Of a DNA stretch of 31,485 bases, positions 16,709-23,838 are shown one piece after another. A model generated the notes under the pieces. That model worked only from the letters and a program-made list of their open reading frames with translations, was not told the origin of the DNA and did no database searches. Every line of letters starts with the position of its first letter. Position 1 is the stretch's first letter. Source of the DNA: a virus. The stretch lies in IMG/VR virus record IMGVR_UViG_3300042465_000945, positions 1 to 31,485 of that record; one strand, written 5' to 3'. Made by a program: the position numbers and the translations under genes.

Positions 16709-16909
16709 TTAGTAATTATTTTGAACAAAATCTAAAAGATTAATATAATATTCAGTTTTTTCTTTTACAAATATTTCACTTTCACCACTTGTAAAAGTTC
16801 CGCCCATAGGAGTTATTTTAATTGTTACGTATTCAGATACATTGTAAAGTTGTGTAAATAAACAACCGTTGTGTACTACTTCTGTTGTTGTAATTTGATA
16901 AGTTTTCAT
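16709..16909 (-). CDS. Hypothetical small protein, 66 residues, first gene of the second promoter
   Basis: Starts MKTYQITTTEVVHNGCLFTQ; all-beta look with a C-terminal helix (YYINLLDFVQNNY). ATG at 16909 is 31 nt below a good promoter and follows an A-rich leader ending ACACTATG. No family recognised. It opens the microprotein run that leads into tail assembly genes. Confidence 0.62.
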   Translation of the reverse strand: MKTYQITTTEVVHNGCLFTQLYNVSEYVTIKITPMGGTFTSGESEIFVKEKTEYYINLLDFVQNNY

Positions 16910-16940
16910 AGTGTTTGTGTTTTTGGTTTGTTTGATAAAT

Positions 16941-16973
16941 CAAAGATAGTATAAGATATATACCACTTCCAAA
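16941..16973 (-). promoter_or_regulatory. Bacteroidota-type promoter (late/middle operon)
   Basis: Minus strand: TTTG (16970-16973), 21-nt spacer, TATCTTTG (16941-16948), matching the TTTG/TAnnTTTG consensus. The downstream gene starts at 16909. A repeated CGGTAAAT element lies exactly 34 bp upstream of the TTTG box. Confidence 0.72.
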
Positions 16974-17007
16974 CATTTTCTAAACTATTTTTAAACTTTG
17001 TGATGAA

Positions 17008-17035
17008 CGGTAAATATCAAGGATAAGCGGTAAAT
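17008..17035 (-). repeat. Paired CGGTAAAT element upstream of the 16.95 kb promoter
   Basis: CGGTAAAT (plus-strand reading) at 17008-17015 and again at 17028-17035, 20 bp apart. The sequence CGGTAAATATCA at 17008-17019 recurs exactly at 27011-27022, and AAGGATAAGCGGTAAAT at 17019-17035 recurs inverted at 27100-27116. The spacing suggests a protein binding on one face of the helix. Confidence 0.7.
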
Positions 17036-18186
17036 TACATAAAAGTGTACCTTCCATTGCCCCTTTTGATGCTAAAATTATTCCACGCTAAAGCCAAAGC
17101 CATAACGCAGTCATCGTGAAATCCACTAGGTGCAGAGTACTTAACCCCATTTGCAGTGAACTGATATTCAAACACTTGTAACTCATTAGTGATTGCACCT
17201 TCAGGGAATCCTATTCTACCCTGTTGGATGGCGGTTGCTAGACCTTCCATTAGCTGCTGCTTACTTGAACTTGTAAACTTTAAACCTTCTATGGCTATTC
17301 CATCCCTTTTCAAATCCTCTAGGATAGGGTCACCTACACCTGTGCTATCTACTAATATAGGGCATCTAGGCAGCCTTTTAATATTCTCTTTGGTATTATG
17401 CCAATCCATTTGGTATCTGTCAAAATAAGCCACATTACCGGCATTATCTAAACCTATGATAACTGTATGGTCAACTGACTTTGCAAGGTCAATCCCAAAA
17501 GATACTATAGGTTGATTGCTGATAGGCTTAATGCAATCCTGTATGAATTTGTTACCAAATGGGTTCGCACTATTCTCACTAGGATTAGCCATATATTCCT
17601 GCTCAAATACTACATTTGGCAGTTGCATCCTAGCTTCATCTATTTCCTGTGGGTCTATGTATGGATTGTCATAACTCGTAAACTTAAATGATGCCCAATC
17701 GTTTTCCCCTTCTTTCATAAACAGGCTATAGAAATAATTCTTACCTCTAGGTGTAGAAAGGAATATTGCCTTCCCTTTGTAATCTGTTAGGGTAGGTCTA
17801 ATACTATTCTGCCATCCTGATTCAAGGTCAGGGATATATGATGCTTCATCTATGATAACCAAATGAAATTTGCGACCCCTTAAATTATCTAATCGTTCGC
17901 CGGTAAAGAACTCAATCTGTCCGCCATTAGGAAAATCTATTTTAAGGTCTGACTTGTTTTTAGGCAATTCTAGGCTCTCTGTTAGCTTACCAAAGAAAAC
18001 CTTCGCCAATCCATAAGTAGGGGTAATATAAGCCACTGAATAGCCTTTAACTGCGTATGTGACTGAAAGTATCTGTGACAATTCAGACTTACCAAATCTT
18101 CTGCCACACATCACCACCCTAAAACGCTTGTCGCATTCTAGTATCTTCTGTTGATTTGCGTGTGGGTTAGGTAGGAATATTTGCAC
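17035..18186 (-). CDS. terL: Terminase large subunit
   Basis: 383 residues. N-terminal ATPase: Walker A CGRRFGKS (27-34), Walker B LVIIDE (109-114), coupling motif STPRG (144-148). C-terminal RNase H-like nuclease with Asp at 233 (GIDLAKS), 280 (LVDSTGVGD) and 358 (HDD). It pumps DNA into the prohead through the portal and cuts concatemers. At 383 residues it is compact compared with the usual 400-500. It starts at the stop of the small-terminase gene, and the paired CGGTAAAT element ends at its own stop codon. Confidence 0.95.
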   Translation of the reverse strand: MQIFLPNPHANQQKILECDKRFRVVMCGRRFGKSELSQILSVTYAVKGYSVAYITPTYGLAKVFFGKLTESLELPKNKSDLKIDFPNGGQIEFFTGERLDNLRGRKFHLVIIDEASYIPDLESGWQNSIRPTLTDYKGKAIFLSTPRGKNYFYSLFMKEGENDWASFKFTSYDNPYIDPQEIDEARMQLPNVVFEQEYMANPSENSANPFGNKFIQDCIKPISNQPIVSFGIDLAKSVDHTVIIGLDNAGNVAYFDRYQMDWHNTKENIKRLPRCPILVDSTGVGDPILEDLKRDGIAIEGLKFTSSSKQQLMEGLATAIQQGRIGFPEGAITNELQVFEYQFTANGVKYSAPSGFHDDCVMALALAWNNFSIKRGNGRYTFM

Positions 18187-18551
18187 TATAAAATAGTTTT
18201 GCCATCTACAAAGATAACCTCAATTTTATTATCTGATTTAATATCCATCTGTTCCTTTGGCTTACCATATACTCTAGTCAATAAAGTTTCTATTGAATAT
18301 AGACTGCCCTTACTCATTGAATTTAATATAGCCTTGCAAATGGTTCTTTCTAAAGCAGTTGCTAATATATCTTCTTGTATAGATTTAAGTTGCTCTTGAT
18401 TCATTGCCATTAGATTTTGTATTGTATCGTTTACTTCTGATAACTTATACCCTTGTTCAATAAGTAAGCTAACATACTTTCTAGGTCTGCCATTAGGATT
18501 TGCAACTTCCCCCTTTTTAAATTGATGTTGTATTATATCTTGTGCTGCCAT
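18186..18551 (-). CDS. Putative small terminase subunit
   Basis: 121 residues. FKKGEVANPNGRPRKYVSLL near the N-terminus is the NPNGRP motif of DUF5681-type phage proteins. A helical, basic remainder could bind DNA and oligomerise. It abuts terL by 1 bp, the usual place of terS. It would recognise phage DNA for packaging. The role is inferred mainly from position. Confidence 0.65.
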   Translation of the reverse strand: MAAQDIIQHQFKKGEVANPNGRPRKYVSLLIEQGYKLSEVNDTIQNLMAMNQEQLKSIQEDILATALERTICKAILNSMSKGSLYSIETLLTRVYGKPKEQMDIKSDNKIEVIFVDGKTIL

Positions 18552-18569
18552 TGTGCTATTATTATGCTA

Positions 18570-18923
18570 TTATTTATCTAATTTAGACTTAAAATGCTCA
18601 CAAAGTTTATCCATCTTGCTGACATAATAAGTCATAAAATCTTTGAAGCCTTCGTTATCTTGTTGATAGCTAACATACAAAATACCCCTTAATCTTTGTG
18701 ATGGGGTCTTGTTTGATTCTAGGTCAGTCTTAATGCTATCTATGTTATCTAGTTCATCCTGTTGGAATGGTTCTTCTTTGATGGCTATATAGCAGAACCT
18801 TTGGTTAAGTTGGAATACCTGTGCTGCATCGTTTGGTGTTAGTTCCTGTGTTCCAAATGTTACCTTGATTGTTTTATCCTTCCTTGATGTTAAGCCTTCT
18901 ATTTGTGCAGGTAGTATTATCAT
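18570..18923 (-). CDS. Conserved hypothetical phage protein near terminase
   Basis: 117 residues, starting MIILPAQIEGLTSRKDKTIK, with LTPNDAAQVFQLNQRFCYIA and a C-terminal helix. I recognise this pattern from Bacteroidota phages, upstream of terminase, but know no function. Its ATG overlaps the HNH gene stop by 4 bp. No catalytic motif seen. Confidence 0.65.
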   Translation of the reverse strand: MIILPAQIEGLTSRKDKTIKVTFGTQELTPNDAAQVFQLNQRFCYIAIKEEPFQQDELDNIDSIKTDLESNKTPSQRLRGILYVSYQQDNEGFKDFMTYYVSKMDKLCEHFKSKLDK

Positions 18924-19168
18924 CCTAGTTTTTGTTTATGTATCTCTTTTAAAAATTCTATATATTGTTTCTTGTCTCCGTATTGTAAATGATGCTCTCT
19001 GCATAGTGCCATAAGATTATCTATTGTATCTGCCTTCTTTGTTCCGCCCATTCCCCTTGCTTCTATGTGGTGAATGTCAACTGCCCTTGCTCCACAAGTT
19101 TCACAAGGAATAAAATCCTCACCTGTGTAACCAAAATGGTTCAGATATACTTTAGTGTGGTTTTTTAT
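18920..19168 (-). CDS. HNH endonuclease, apparent AUA start codon
   Basis: 82 residues. Zinc pair C22/C25 (PCETCG), the DIHHIEARGMGG core with His33-His34, N51 (DNLMALC), and second pair C56/H59. HNH proteins beside terminase help DNA packaging or cutting in HK97-like phages. The frame has no ATG before residue 40. The sequence IKNHTKVYLNHFGY matches family members that start M-K-N-H, with ATA in place of ATG at 19168. A stop lies two codons upstream, so no longer start exists; CTG at residue 9 is the only other option. Stop overlaps the next start by 4 bp. Confidence 0.82.
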   Translation of the reverse strand: MKNHTKVYLNHFGYTGEDFIPCETCGARAVDIHHIEARGMGGTKKADTIDNLMALCREHHLQYGDKKQYIEFLKEIHKQKLG

Positions 19169-19587
19169 TTCTTATCTATTTGTTTTAGTTTATTTATTGC
19201 CCATTCAACACCTGAAGTTCCACCCCACGCATCCCACATTAAACCGCCACAACCTTCTGAATATGGAACATCTTTATTTTGCTGCTGCCTTTTAAATGAT
19301 GCCATCCTAGCAATAGTATCCCTAGATATATTTTCTTTGTTTGCTAATTGGTTTGCCCTTGCTTTGCCAACTGCAGTTCCACATTCACCCCATCCATTTT
19401 CTTCTGCCCACTTCAATGCTCTCTTTGCATTGTTACTAGCTGATTCAGGATAGTCATTATAAGTCTCCTCATATTTACCACTAGCTATAATAGCTGCCCA
19501 AACTTCTGCAGCCTTTTCTTGTGTATCATAAATACAACTTCCTGTACCTATTCTATATTTTCCGTTGGAGCATTTATATATTGGCAT
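19165..19587 (-). CDS. Conserved phage protein with a CGTxVGKxRANQLAN / RMASFxR domain
   Basis: 140 residues. N-terminal part MPIYKCSNGKYRIGTG with a Cys pair; C-terminal part runs ALKWAEENGWGECGTAVGKA, RANQLANKENIS, RMASFKRQQQN and CGGLMWDAWGG. I know this C-terminal block from many phage proteins, sometimes joined to prohead protease or head proteins, but not its biochemical role. It sits directly upstream of HNH and terminase genes, so packaging or head maturation is likely. Its stop shares 3 bases with the AUA-started HNH frame. Confidence 0.7.
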   Translation of the reverse strand: MPIYKCSNGKYRIGTGSCIYDTQEKAAEVWAAIIASGKYEETYNDYPESASNNAKRALKWAEENGWGECGTAVGKARANQLANKENISRDTIARMASFKRQQQNKDVPYSEGCGGLMWDAWGGTSGVEWAINKLKQIDKK

Positions 19588-20578
19588 TGCCTATTAATTT
19601 ATTATAAATAGCAAAACGCTTGTTATTTATTTTGTCAAAGTTAAACTCCCTCTCGCAGAACTCAAATAGGTTCTGTCCGTATTCTATCCTAGCTGCTTCA
19701 TCAAAGGTTAATAGCTTAATCCATTTATACCAATCTTGTTGGCTATTGACATAACAAACCGGCATATTCTTATAAGGATGCACATTACTAACAATGGCAG
19801 GGTTTTTCTTTGCAGCAGTTTCTAATACTTTTAAATTAGATTTCATTGAACCAAACTTGTTTTCTACTAAAGGAATTATACTTATATCAGAATCAGCATA
19901 AGCACCCATATACTTTGTAATTTCTGCATAGTCATATATGGTGGGGTTTAACTTTAATCCGTTTGTAAATACTCCTATCATTCTATCCCACAAATGTTTC
20001 TCACCTAGATTATATCCTGCAATAACTGTTCTTACAGGGAAGTTAATTTTTTTCATTGGTTGTCTTAATATATCTAAATCAGGTGTGTGTGTTCCTGACC
20101 CTGACCAAAACAACCTTACCATATCTGATTCAATCTTATTATCTTGAAACTGTTCTTTACCATAAGGTAATGCGTTTGGAAGTATTTCTACATTAGGATT
20201 GTAGATGGCTATTTCTTCTGCTAATCTTTCGTGTGTGCAGGTGCAAAGGTCAGCAACTCTAATAAAATCAGTTATTCTTTTAGTTACATCACTATCCCTG
20301 TATCTTTCATATAAAATATGTGAAGGTGGTAAAATCCAATAGTCATCATTATCTACTACTAACTTAAACTTGTATCTCTTTCGCATAGCTTCAAGCATAC
20401 TTATTTCTGTGTGTGCTAGAAATCTATTGAATATTACTATGTCATAATTGTTATCAAATACTGCTTCGTTGATTGTATCTGTAATTAGACAATAGTCTTT
20501 CTGCATATTTACTAAAGGCATCATAATTCTATGATAACCTACACCACTAAATTTACTTGTGATAGCTAGTATTCTCAT
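19574..20578 (-). CDS. Glycosyltransferase, GT-B / group 1 type
   Basis: 334 residues. N-terminus MRILAITSKFSGVGYHRIMM with an early GVGYHR loop, and LVVDNDDYW near residue 73. The C-terminal half has VRLFWSGSGTHTPDLDIL and a late SNLKVLETAAKKNPAIVSNV block, typical of the donor-binding part of group 1 enzymes. It would transfer a sugar from a nucleotide-sugar to a glycan, in the cytoplasm. Overlaps the upstream glycosyltransferase gene by 4 bp, and the downstream gene by 14 bp. Confidence 0.8.
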   Translation of the reverse strand: MRILAITSKFSGVGYHRIMMPLVNMQKDYCLITDTINEAVFDNNYDIVIFNRFLAHTEISMLEAMRKRYKFKLVVDNDDYWILPPSHILYERYRDSDVTKRITDFIRVADLCTCTHERLAEEIAIYNPNVEILPNALPYGKEQFQDNKIESDMVRLFWSGSGTHTPDLDILRQPMKKINFPVRTVIAGYNLGEKHLWDRMIGVFTNGLKLNPTIYDYAEITKYMGAYADSDISIIPLVENKFGSMKSNLKVLETAAKKNPAIVSNVHPYKNMPVCYVNSQQDWYKWIKLLTFDEAARIEYGQNLFEFCEREFNFDKINNKRFAIYNKLIGNANI

Positions 20579-21162
20579 AAAGGAAGGTAATATGTTTTGC
20601 TGCCATTTGCATAATTAGATACATTGCTACTATGTAATTCCCAAGTACTTTTAACTAATTCATTTTTATTATAACCATAAGCATCTATACCATTTTGTTC
20701 TATGTGAGTTGCCCAACCTGAACGAATGTATTTAGTATATAATCCTGCTGCTCTTACTCGTGTGCAATAGTCAAGGTCAATTGCTCCGTATGGGTCAAGT
20801 GCAGTATTGAACGCACCTACACTTTTAATTACTTCTTTGCTTATTGTAAAGTTCCCTATTATATCTGTTGTGTCATCAAAGCTACCCACTAAAGGTATTG
20901 CACATATACCTATAGTTTTATCTTGCATAAATTCATTTCTTACCTTTAACCAATTATCAGGTTCTAGTATATCATTACCCATTATAGTTACATAATTAAC
21001 AATATCAAAGTTTATTTGTTTTAATCCTTTGTTGATTGCATTTGCTATTCCTTGTTCGTTAATTACGGAAACAAAGTCAATGTGCATTCCTGCCCTTTTA
21101 ACATTATTATAAAGTGTTTCAAGGTTAACATCTAAATAGTTTAAATAAATTATTGCGTTCAT
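20575..21162 (-). CDS. Glycosyltransferase, GT-A / family 2-like
   Basis: 195 residues. IIYLNYLDVNLETLYN at the N-terminus, a middle VTIMGNDILEPDNWL that fits a DxD-like donor site, and late DPYGAIDLDYCTRVRAAGL, which resembles the ED-motif region of family 2 enzymes. Short compared with the usual 250-300 residues. Linked by 4-bp overlaps to the LpxA-like gene before it and the GT-B gene after it, so the three proteins probably build or modify one glycan. Confidence 0.75.
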   Translation of the reverse strand: MNAIIYLNYLDVNLETLYNNVKRAGMHIDFVSVINEQGIANAINKGLKQINFDIVNYVTIMGNDILEPDNWLKVRNEFMQDKTIGICAIPLVGSFDDTTDIIGNFTISKEVIKSVGAFNTALDPYGAIDLDYCTRVRAAGLYTKYIRSGWATHIEQNGIDAYGYNKNELVKSTWELHSSNVSNYANGSKTYYLPL

Positions 21163-21683
21163 TTGATTATATTTTGTCCTAAAGATTTAGCAGGAACTCC
21201 TGCGTATTTTGTATATGGTTCTGACTGACCTTTAAAAAATGCACTTGCTCCTATCATACAACCTACTTCAATTTGACTGAACTGATGCAATACTGCATTT
21301 AATCCTATGTTAGATTTTTCACCTATCACAGAATGTCCGCCAATTTTAGCACCGCAACTAATTGTAACATTTGAATTTATTGTGCAATCGTGACCTATGT
21401 GTGAGTGTTTCATAATAAAACAATTATCCCCTATATAAGTAGTTTGTTCTGTTCCTGCATCTATTGTAACTAATCCTGTGATTATATTGTTATTCCCAAT
21501 TATAACTCTACCACTAATAACCTCTCGCATTCCATTATGTTTATTATTTACATTTCTTTCATATTTCCAAAATGCTTTATGTTCAGCAGGGTCTCCTATA
21601 ATACAATAAGCACCTATATAATTGTTATCACCTAGTATAACATTATCACCTATGATTGCAGTTGGATGAATGTAATTAGCCAT
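21159..21683 (-). CDS. LpxA-like acyltransferase (left-handed beta helix)
   Basis: 174 residues with hexapeptide repeats throughout (IGDNVILGDNNYIGAYCIIG and others). LpxA active-site features appear kept: KHSHIGHDC with His95 and His98, GGHSVIG with His117, and VLHQF with His133-Gln134. LpxA moves a hydroxyacyl chain from ACP to UDP-GlcNAc as the first lipid A step. This protein is about 85 residues shorter than LpxA (about 260) and lacks its C-terminal helical domain, so the acceptor or acyl donor could differ, for example an O-acetyltransferase. Part of the glycan cassette. Confidence 0.85.
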   Translation of the reverse strand: MANYIHPTAIIGDNVILGDNNYIGAYCIIGDPAEHKAFWKYERNVNNKHNGMREVISGRVIIGNNNIITGLVTIDAGTEQTTYIGDNCFIMKHSHIGHDCTINSNVTISCGAKIGGHSVIGEKSNIGLNAVLHQFSQIEVGCMIGASAFFKGQSEPYTKYAGVPAKSLGQNIIK

Positions 21684-21969
21684 TTCTTTTCTTTTTAGTT
21701 TTTTTAATTATAACTTGTTCAGGTTCAATTACTTCAACAATTTTGTTTTCTATTGGTAAACTTTCATAGTATTTATATAACCTTAATAACATTTGCATCC
21801 TACAATCACCGCACCAAATGGTAAGGATGAAAGTAGGATTAAGATATAACTTATAAATATGCTCATACATTTTAAGTACCGGCAAATCTAAATTTCTTAC
21901 ATAGCCACTTAACGCAGTTTCATAATTATTATAATGTTCCTTTAAAAACTCCCTGTGTTCTAGTTCCAT
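21676..21969 (-). CDS. Hypothetical protein with a CGDC motif
   Basis: 97 residues, helical. ILTIWCGDCRMQMLLRLYKY carries a CxxC pair near residue 53 and the C-terminus is Lys-rich. Overlaps the LpxA-like start by 8 bp and the membrane-protein stop by 10 bp. The Cys pair could bind metal or form a disulfide. Function unknown. Confidence 0.6.
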   Translation of the reverse strand: MELEHREFLKEHYNNYETALSGYVRNLDLPVLKMYEHIYKLYLNPTFILTIWCGDCRMQMLLRLYKYYESLPIENKIVEVIEPEQVIIKKTKKKRNG

Positions 21970-22199
21970 ATCTTATACATTAATGTTTCTATGATTGCAC
22001 CTAGATAACCTGATATAAATAATACACTTGCTATATCTAAAACTAATTTAGGTGAGAAATATAATACGACCCCAACCCACGCAGCCAAACAACTTCCGCA
22101 ACTGAAAGGCTTGAAGTTGATATGCCATTTACGGTGTAGGTTGTGTATAGAATTAAAAAATAATGATGCACAGACACTTGTTATAATTATTTGAATCAT
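21960..22199 (-). CDS. Small membrane protein with FxCGxCLxxWxG motif (DUF1360-like)
   Basis: 79 residues with an N-terminal hydrophobic helix, a central KPFSCGSCLAAWVGVVLYF and a last hydrophobic segment (ASVLFISGYLGAIIETL). The C-x2-C-L-x2-W-x-G pattern resembles DUF1360 membrane proteins. Likely in the inner membrane. Overlaps the sigma-like gene by 4 bp. Could support the adjacent glycan genes. Confidence 0.6.
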   Translation of the reverse strand: MIQIIITSVCASLFFNSIHNLHRKWHINFKPFSCGSCLAAWVGVVLYFSPKLVLDIASVLFISGYLGAIIETLMYKIWN

Positions 22200-22678
22200 T
22201 TACGAATATGTTTTTTTAGTTCGTTTTTAGTTTGTTTTAAAGTTCTTATGATTGACATATATGGTATTCCTGTCTTTCTGCTTAACTCTTTTGCGTTTTT
22301 ATTAAACTCAAATGTATATAAGTTTAATATTTCTTTTTGATACCAATGCAGTTTTTCAATGCCCTTTTCCATTATATCTAATACACTATTCTGTTCAACC
22401 TCTGCTTTTTCATTATCCTCATATTCAGTATAGTTCCTGTACTTTTTCCAAAATTGACTTCTGTCTGACTTAATCATATTAAGCATAGTTCTTACTATGT
22501 AAAATCTAATCTCACCTCTTTCATATAAGCCAAATAACTTTTCATTATCCATTTCTAACAATACCATAAACACTTCAACCTTCAAATCATATTGCAATTC
22601 TTCAGGCTGCATCTTTGCAAATGCCTGATTTACTTCATCATTAAGCCAATATTGCTCTATAATTTTATTTTTCTCCAT
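22196..22678 (-). CDS. Sigma-70-like (ECF-type) transcription factor
   Basis: 160 residues. A region-2-like block (EELQYDLKVEVFMVLLEMDN, then IRFYIVRTMLNMIKSDRSQF) and a region-4-like helix-turn-helix (YQKEILNLYTFEFNKNAKEL, then KTGIPYMSIIRTLKQTKNEL). The two-block plan is like small ECF sigma factors and is often seen in Bacteroidota phages. It could redirect host RNA polymerase to phage promoters, possibly those with the CGGTAAAT elements. Overlaps the next gene by 4 bp and the VRR-NUC gene by 22 bp. Confidence 0.72.
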   Translation of the reverse strand: MEKNKIIEQYWLNDEVNQAFAKMQPEELQYDLKVEVFMVLLEMDNEKLFGLYERGEIRFYIVRTMLNMIKSDRSQFWKKYRNYTEYEDNEKAEVEQNSVLDIMEKGIEKLHWYQKEILNLYTFEFNKNAKELSRKTGIPYMSIIRTLKQTKNELKKHIRK

Positions 22679-22971
22679 TCAACTAAAGCAGGTTTATTTT
22701 CTACTTCAGTACAAATATAGACTAAACTTCCACATTTCCAACAATCTGAAAACCTTTCAATTTGTTCTTTACTTAATTTATCACCTAGTTTTTTAATTTC
22801 AACCATAACATATTTACCTTCTGCATTATATCCTTGCAGGTCTGCCCATCCCTTTTCTATTGTTCCTTTTCTTCTGCCATAAGGAATATTGTTAACTCTA
22901 TTTAATCTAACTCCAATATAACCTAAATTTAACTTTGCCCATTGTGTAAGTTCGTTTGCTGAAATATCCAT
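22657..22971 (-). CDS. VRR-NUC-type nuclease
   Basis: 104 residues. KGWADLQGY (Asp44) and VMVEIKK (Glu58, Lys60) form the PD-(D/E)xK core, and GDKLSKEQIERF is the typical next helix. Stand-alone VRR-NUC proteins act on branched or flapped DNA during recombination or replication. ATG at 22971; overlaps the sigma gene by 22 bp. Confidence 0.85.
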   Translation of the reverse strand: MDISANELTQWAKLNLGYIGVRLNRVNNIPYGRRKGTIEKGWADLQGYNAEGKYVMVEIKKLGDKLSKEQIERFSDCWKCGSLVYICTEVENKPALVEWRKIKL

Positions 22972-23117
22972 AATTTTTCATAAAATTCTTTAGTGAATAA
23001 AATCCTGTCTTTATTTTTTTCTAAATCAGGTATAGATAAATAGCAGTCAGTAAGGTTGTTTGTATAGCACCACTTTACAACTCCGTATTCAGTATATCTA
23101 ACTTGATATGTTTTCAA
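22929..23117 (-). CDS. Hypothetical small protein, TTG start
   Basis: No ATG in frame. TTG at 23117 gives MKTYQVRYTEYGVVKWCYTN (62 residues), which resembles the MKTYQ start of the product at 16709-16909; another TTG at 23129 would add 4 residues. The remainder is a mixed alpha/beta domain. Overlaps both neighbours (20 and 43 bp). Function unknown. Confidence 0.52.
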   Translation of the reverse strand: MKTYQVRYTEYGVVKWCYTNNLTDCYLSIPDLEKNKDRILFTKEFYEKLWIFQQTNLHNGQS

Positions 23118-23838
23118 AATATTTGACAAGTGCTAATTTTTTACATTGTGTATCAACAAAATTTTCATCTTTAATCCTTTTATTAAACTCCTTTGCATCT
23201 GCTCCATAAAGTTTCTGCAATCTTTGAGCATTATCCTCTCTTACTATCCTAACAATTTGTAGCATTTCGCTAGGATGAAATTTAAGTTTTTCCTGTTTTA
23301 TTAAAATATCAAATACCTTTTCAGCGTTAAATACCCTGTTAAAGTCATTTCTAGGCGATTCTAGCCACTCTTTCTGCGTGAATGATACTATCTGTTCATC
23401 AGTTAATTTAGGTGGCTCTAATTCGTTTACAATCGGTTTTGCTATTTTTCTAACTTCATTAGCTTTTTTTGTGTAAGCTACCATAACCTGACCAATAAAT
23501 TTTGCACTAAACTTTTCATAGTGTTCAGTACTGCAATCTAACTTACCCTGAACCGCCATTTTAAAAGCAATCCTAAATTCCTGTATTGTATATAGTGGAT
23601 AGCTAGTTCTAATAAAATCTTCTATTACAATCATTTCTTCTTTAGCAGGATAGTTCTTAAATCCTAGCAAAGTAAAAATGTAAGCTAGATTTTCCCTTAA
23701 TGTTATTGGTGAAACTAAATTTAATTTGTCTCCATTAAAAGAATTAAGGATTTCATTATCAACTATGTACCCACTCTTTAAGGGCTGCCATTCTTGATTC
23801 ACTTGTAGTGCCTGTGCTAAATGTTTTTGAATTTCCAT
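23098..23838 (-). CDS. Hypothetical replication-region protein
   Basis: 246 residues, mostly helical. TLYTIQEFRIAFKMAVQGKL-like and YEKFSAKFIGQVMVAYTKKA segments (shown in part) are familiar from Bacteroidota phage replication regions. A long charged C-terminus follows. It overlaps the Lin1244-type gene by 80 bp. It may be a helicase loader or replication partner by context only. Confidence 0.58.
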   Translation of the reverse strand: MEIQKHLAQALQVNQEWQPLKSGYIVDNEILNSFNGDKLNLVSPITLRENLAYIFTLLGFKNYPAKEEMIVIEDFIRTSYPLYTIQEFRIAFKMAVQGKLDCSTEHYEKFSAKFIGQVMVAYTKKANEVRKIAKPIVNELEPPKLTDEQIVSFTQKEWLESPRNDFNRVFNAEKVFDILIKQEKLKFHPSEMLQIVRIVREDNAQRLQKLYGADAKEFNKRIKDENFVDTQCKKLALVKYFENISS

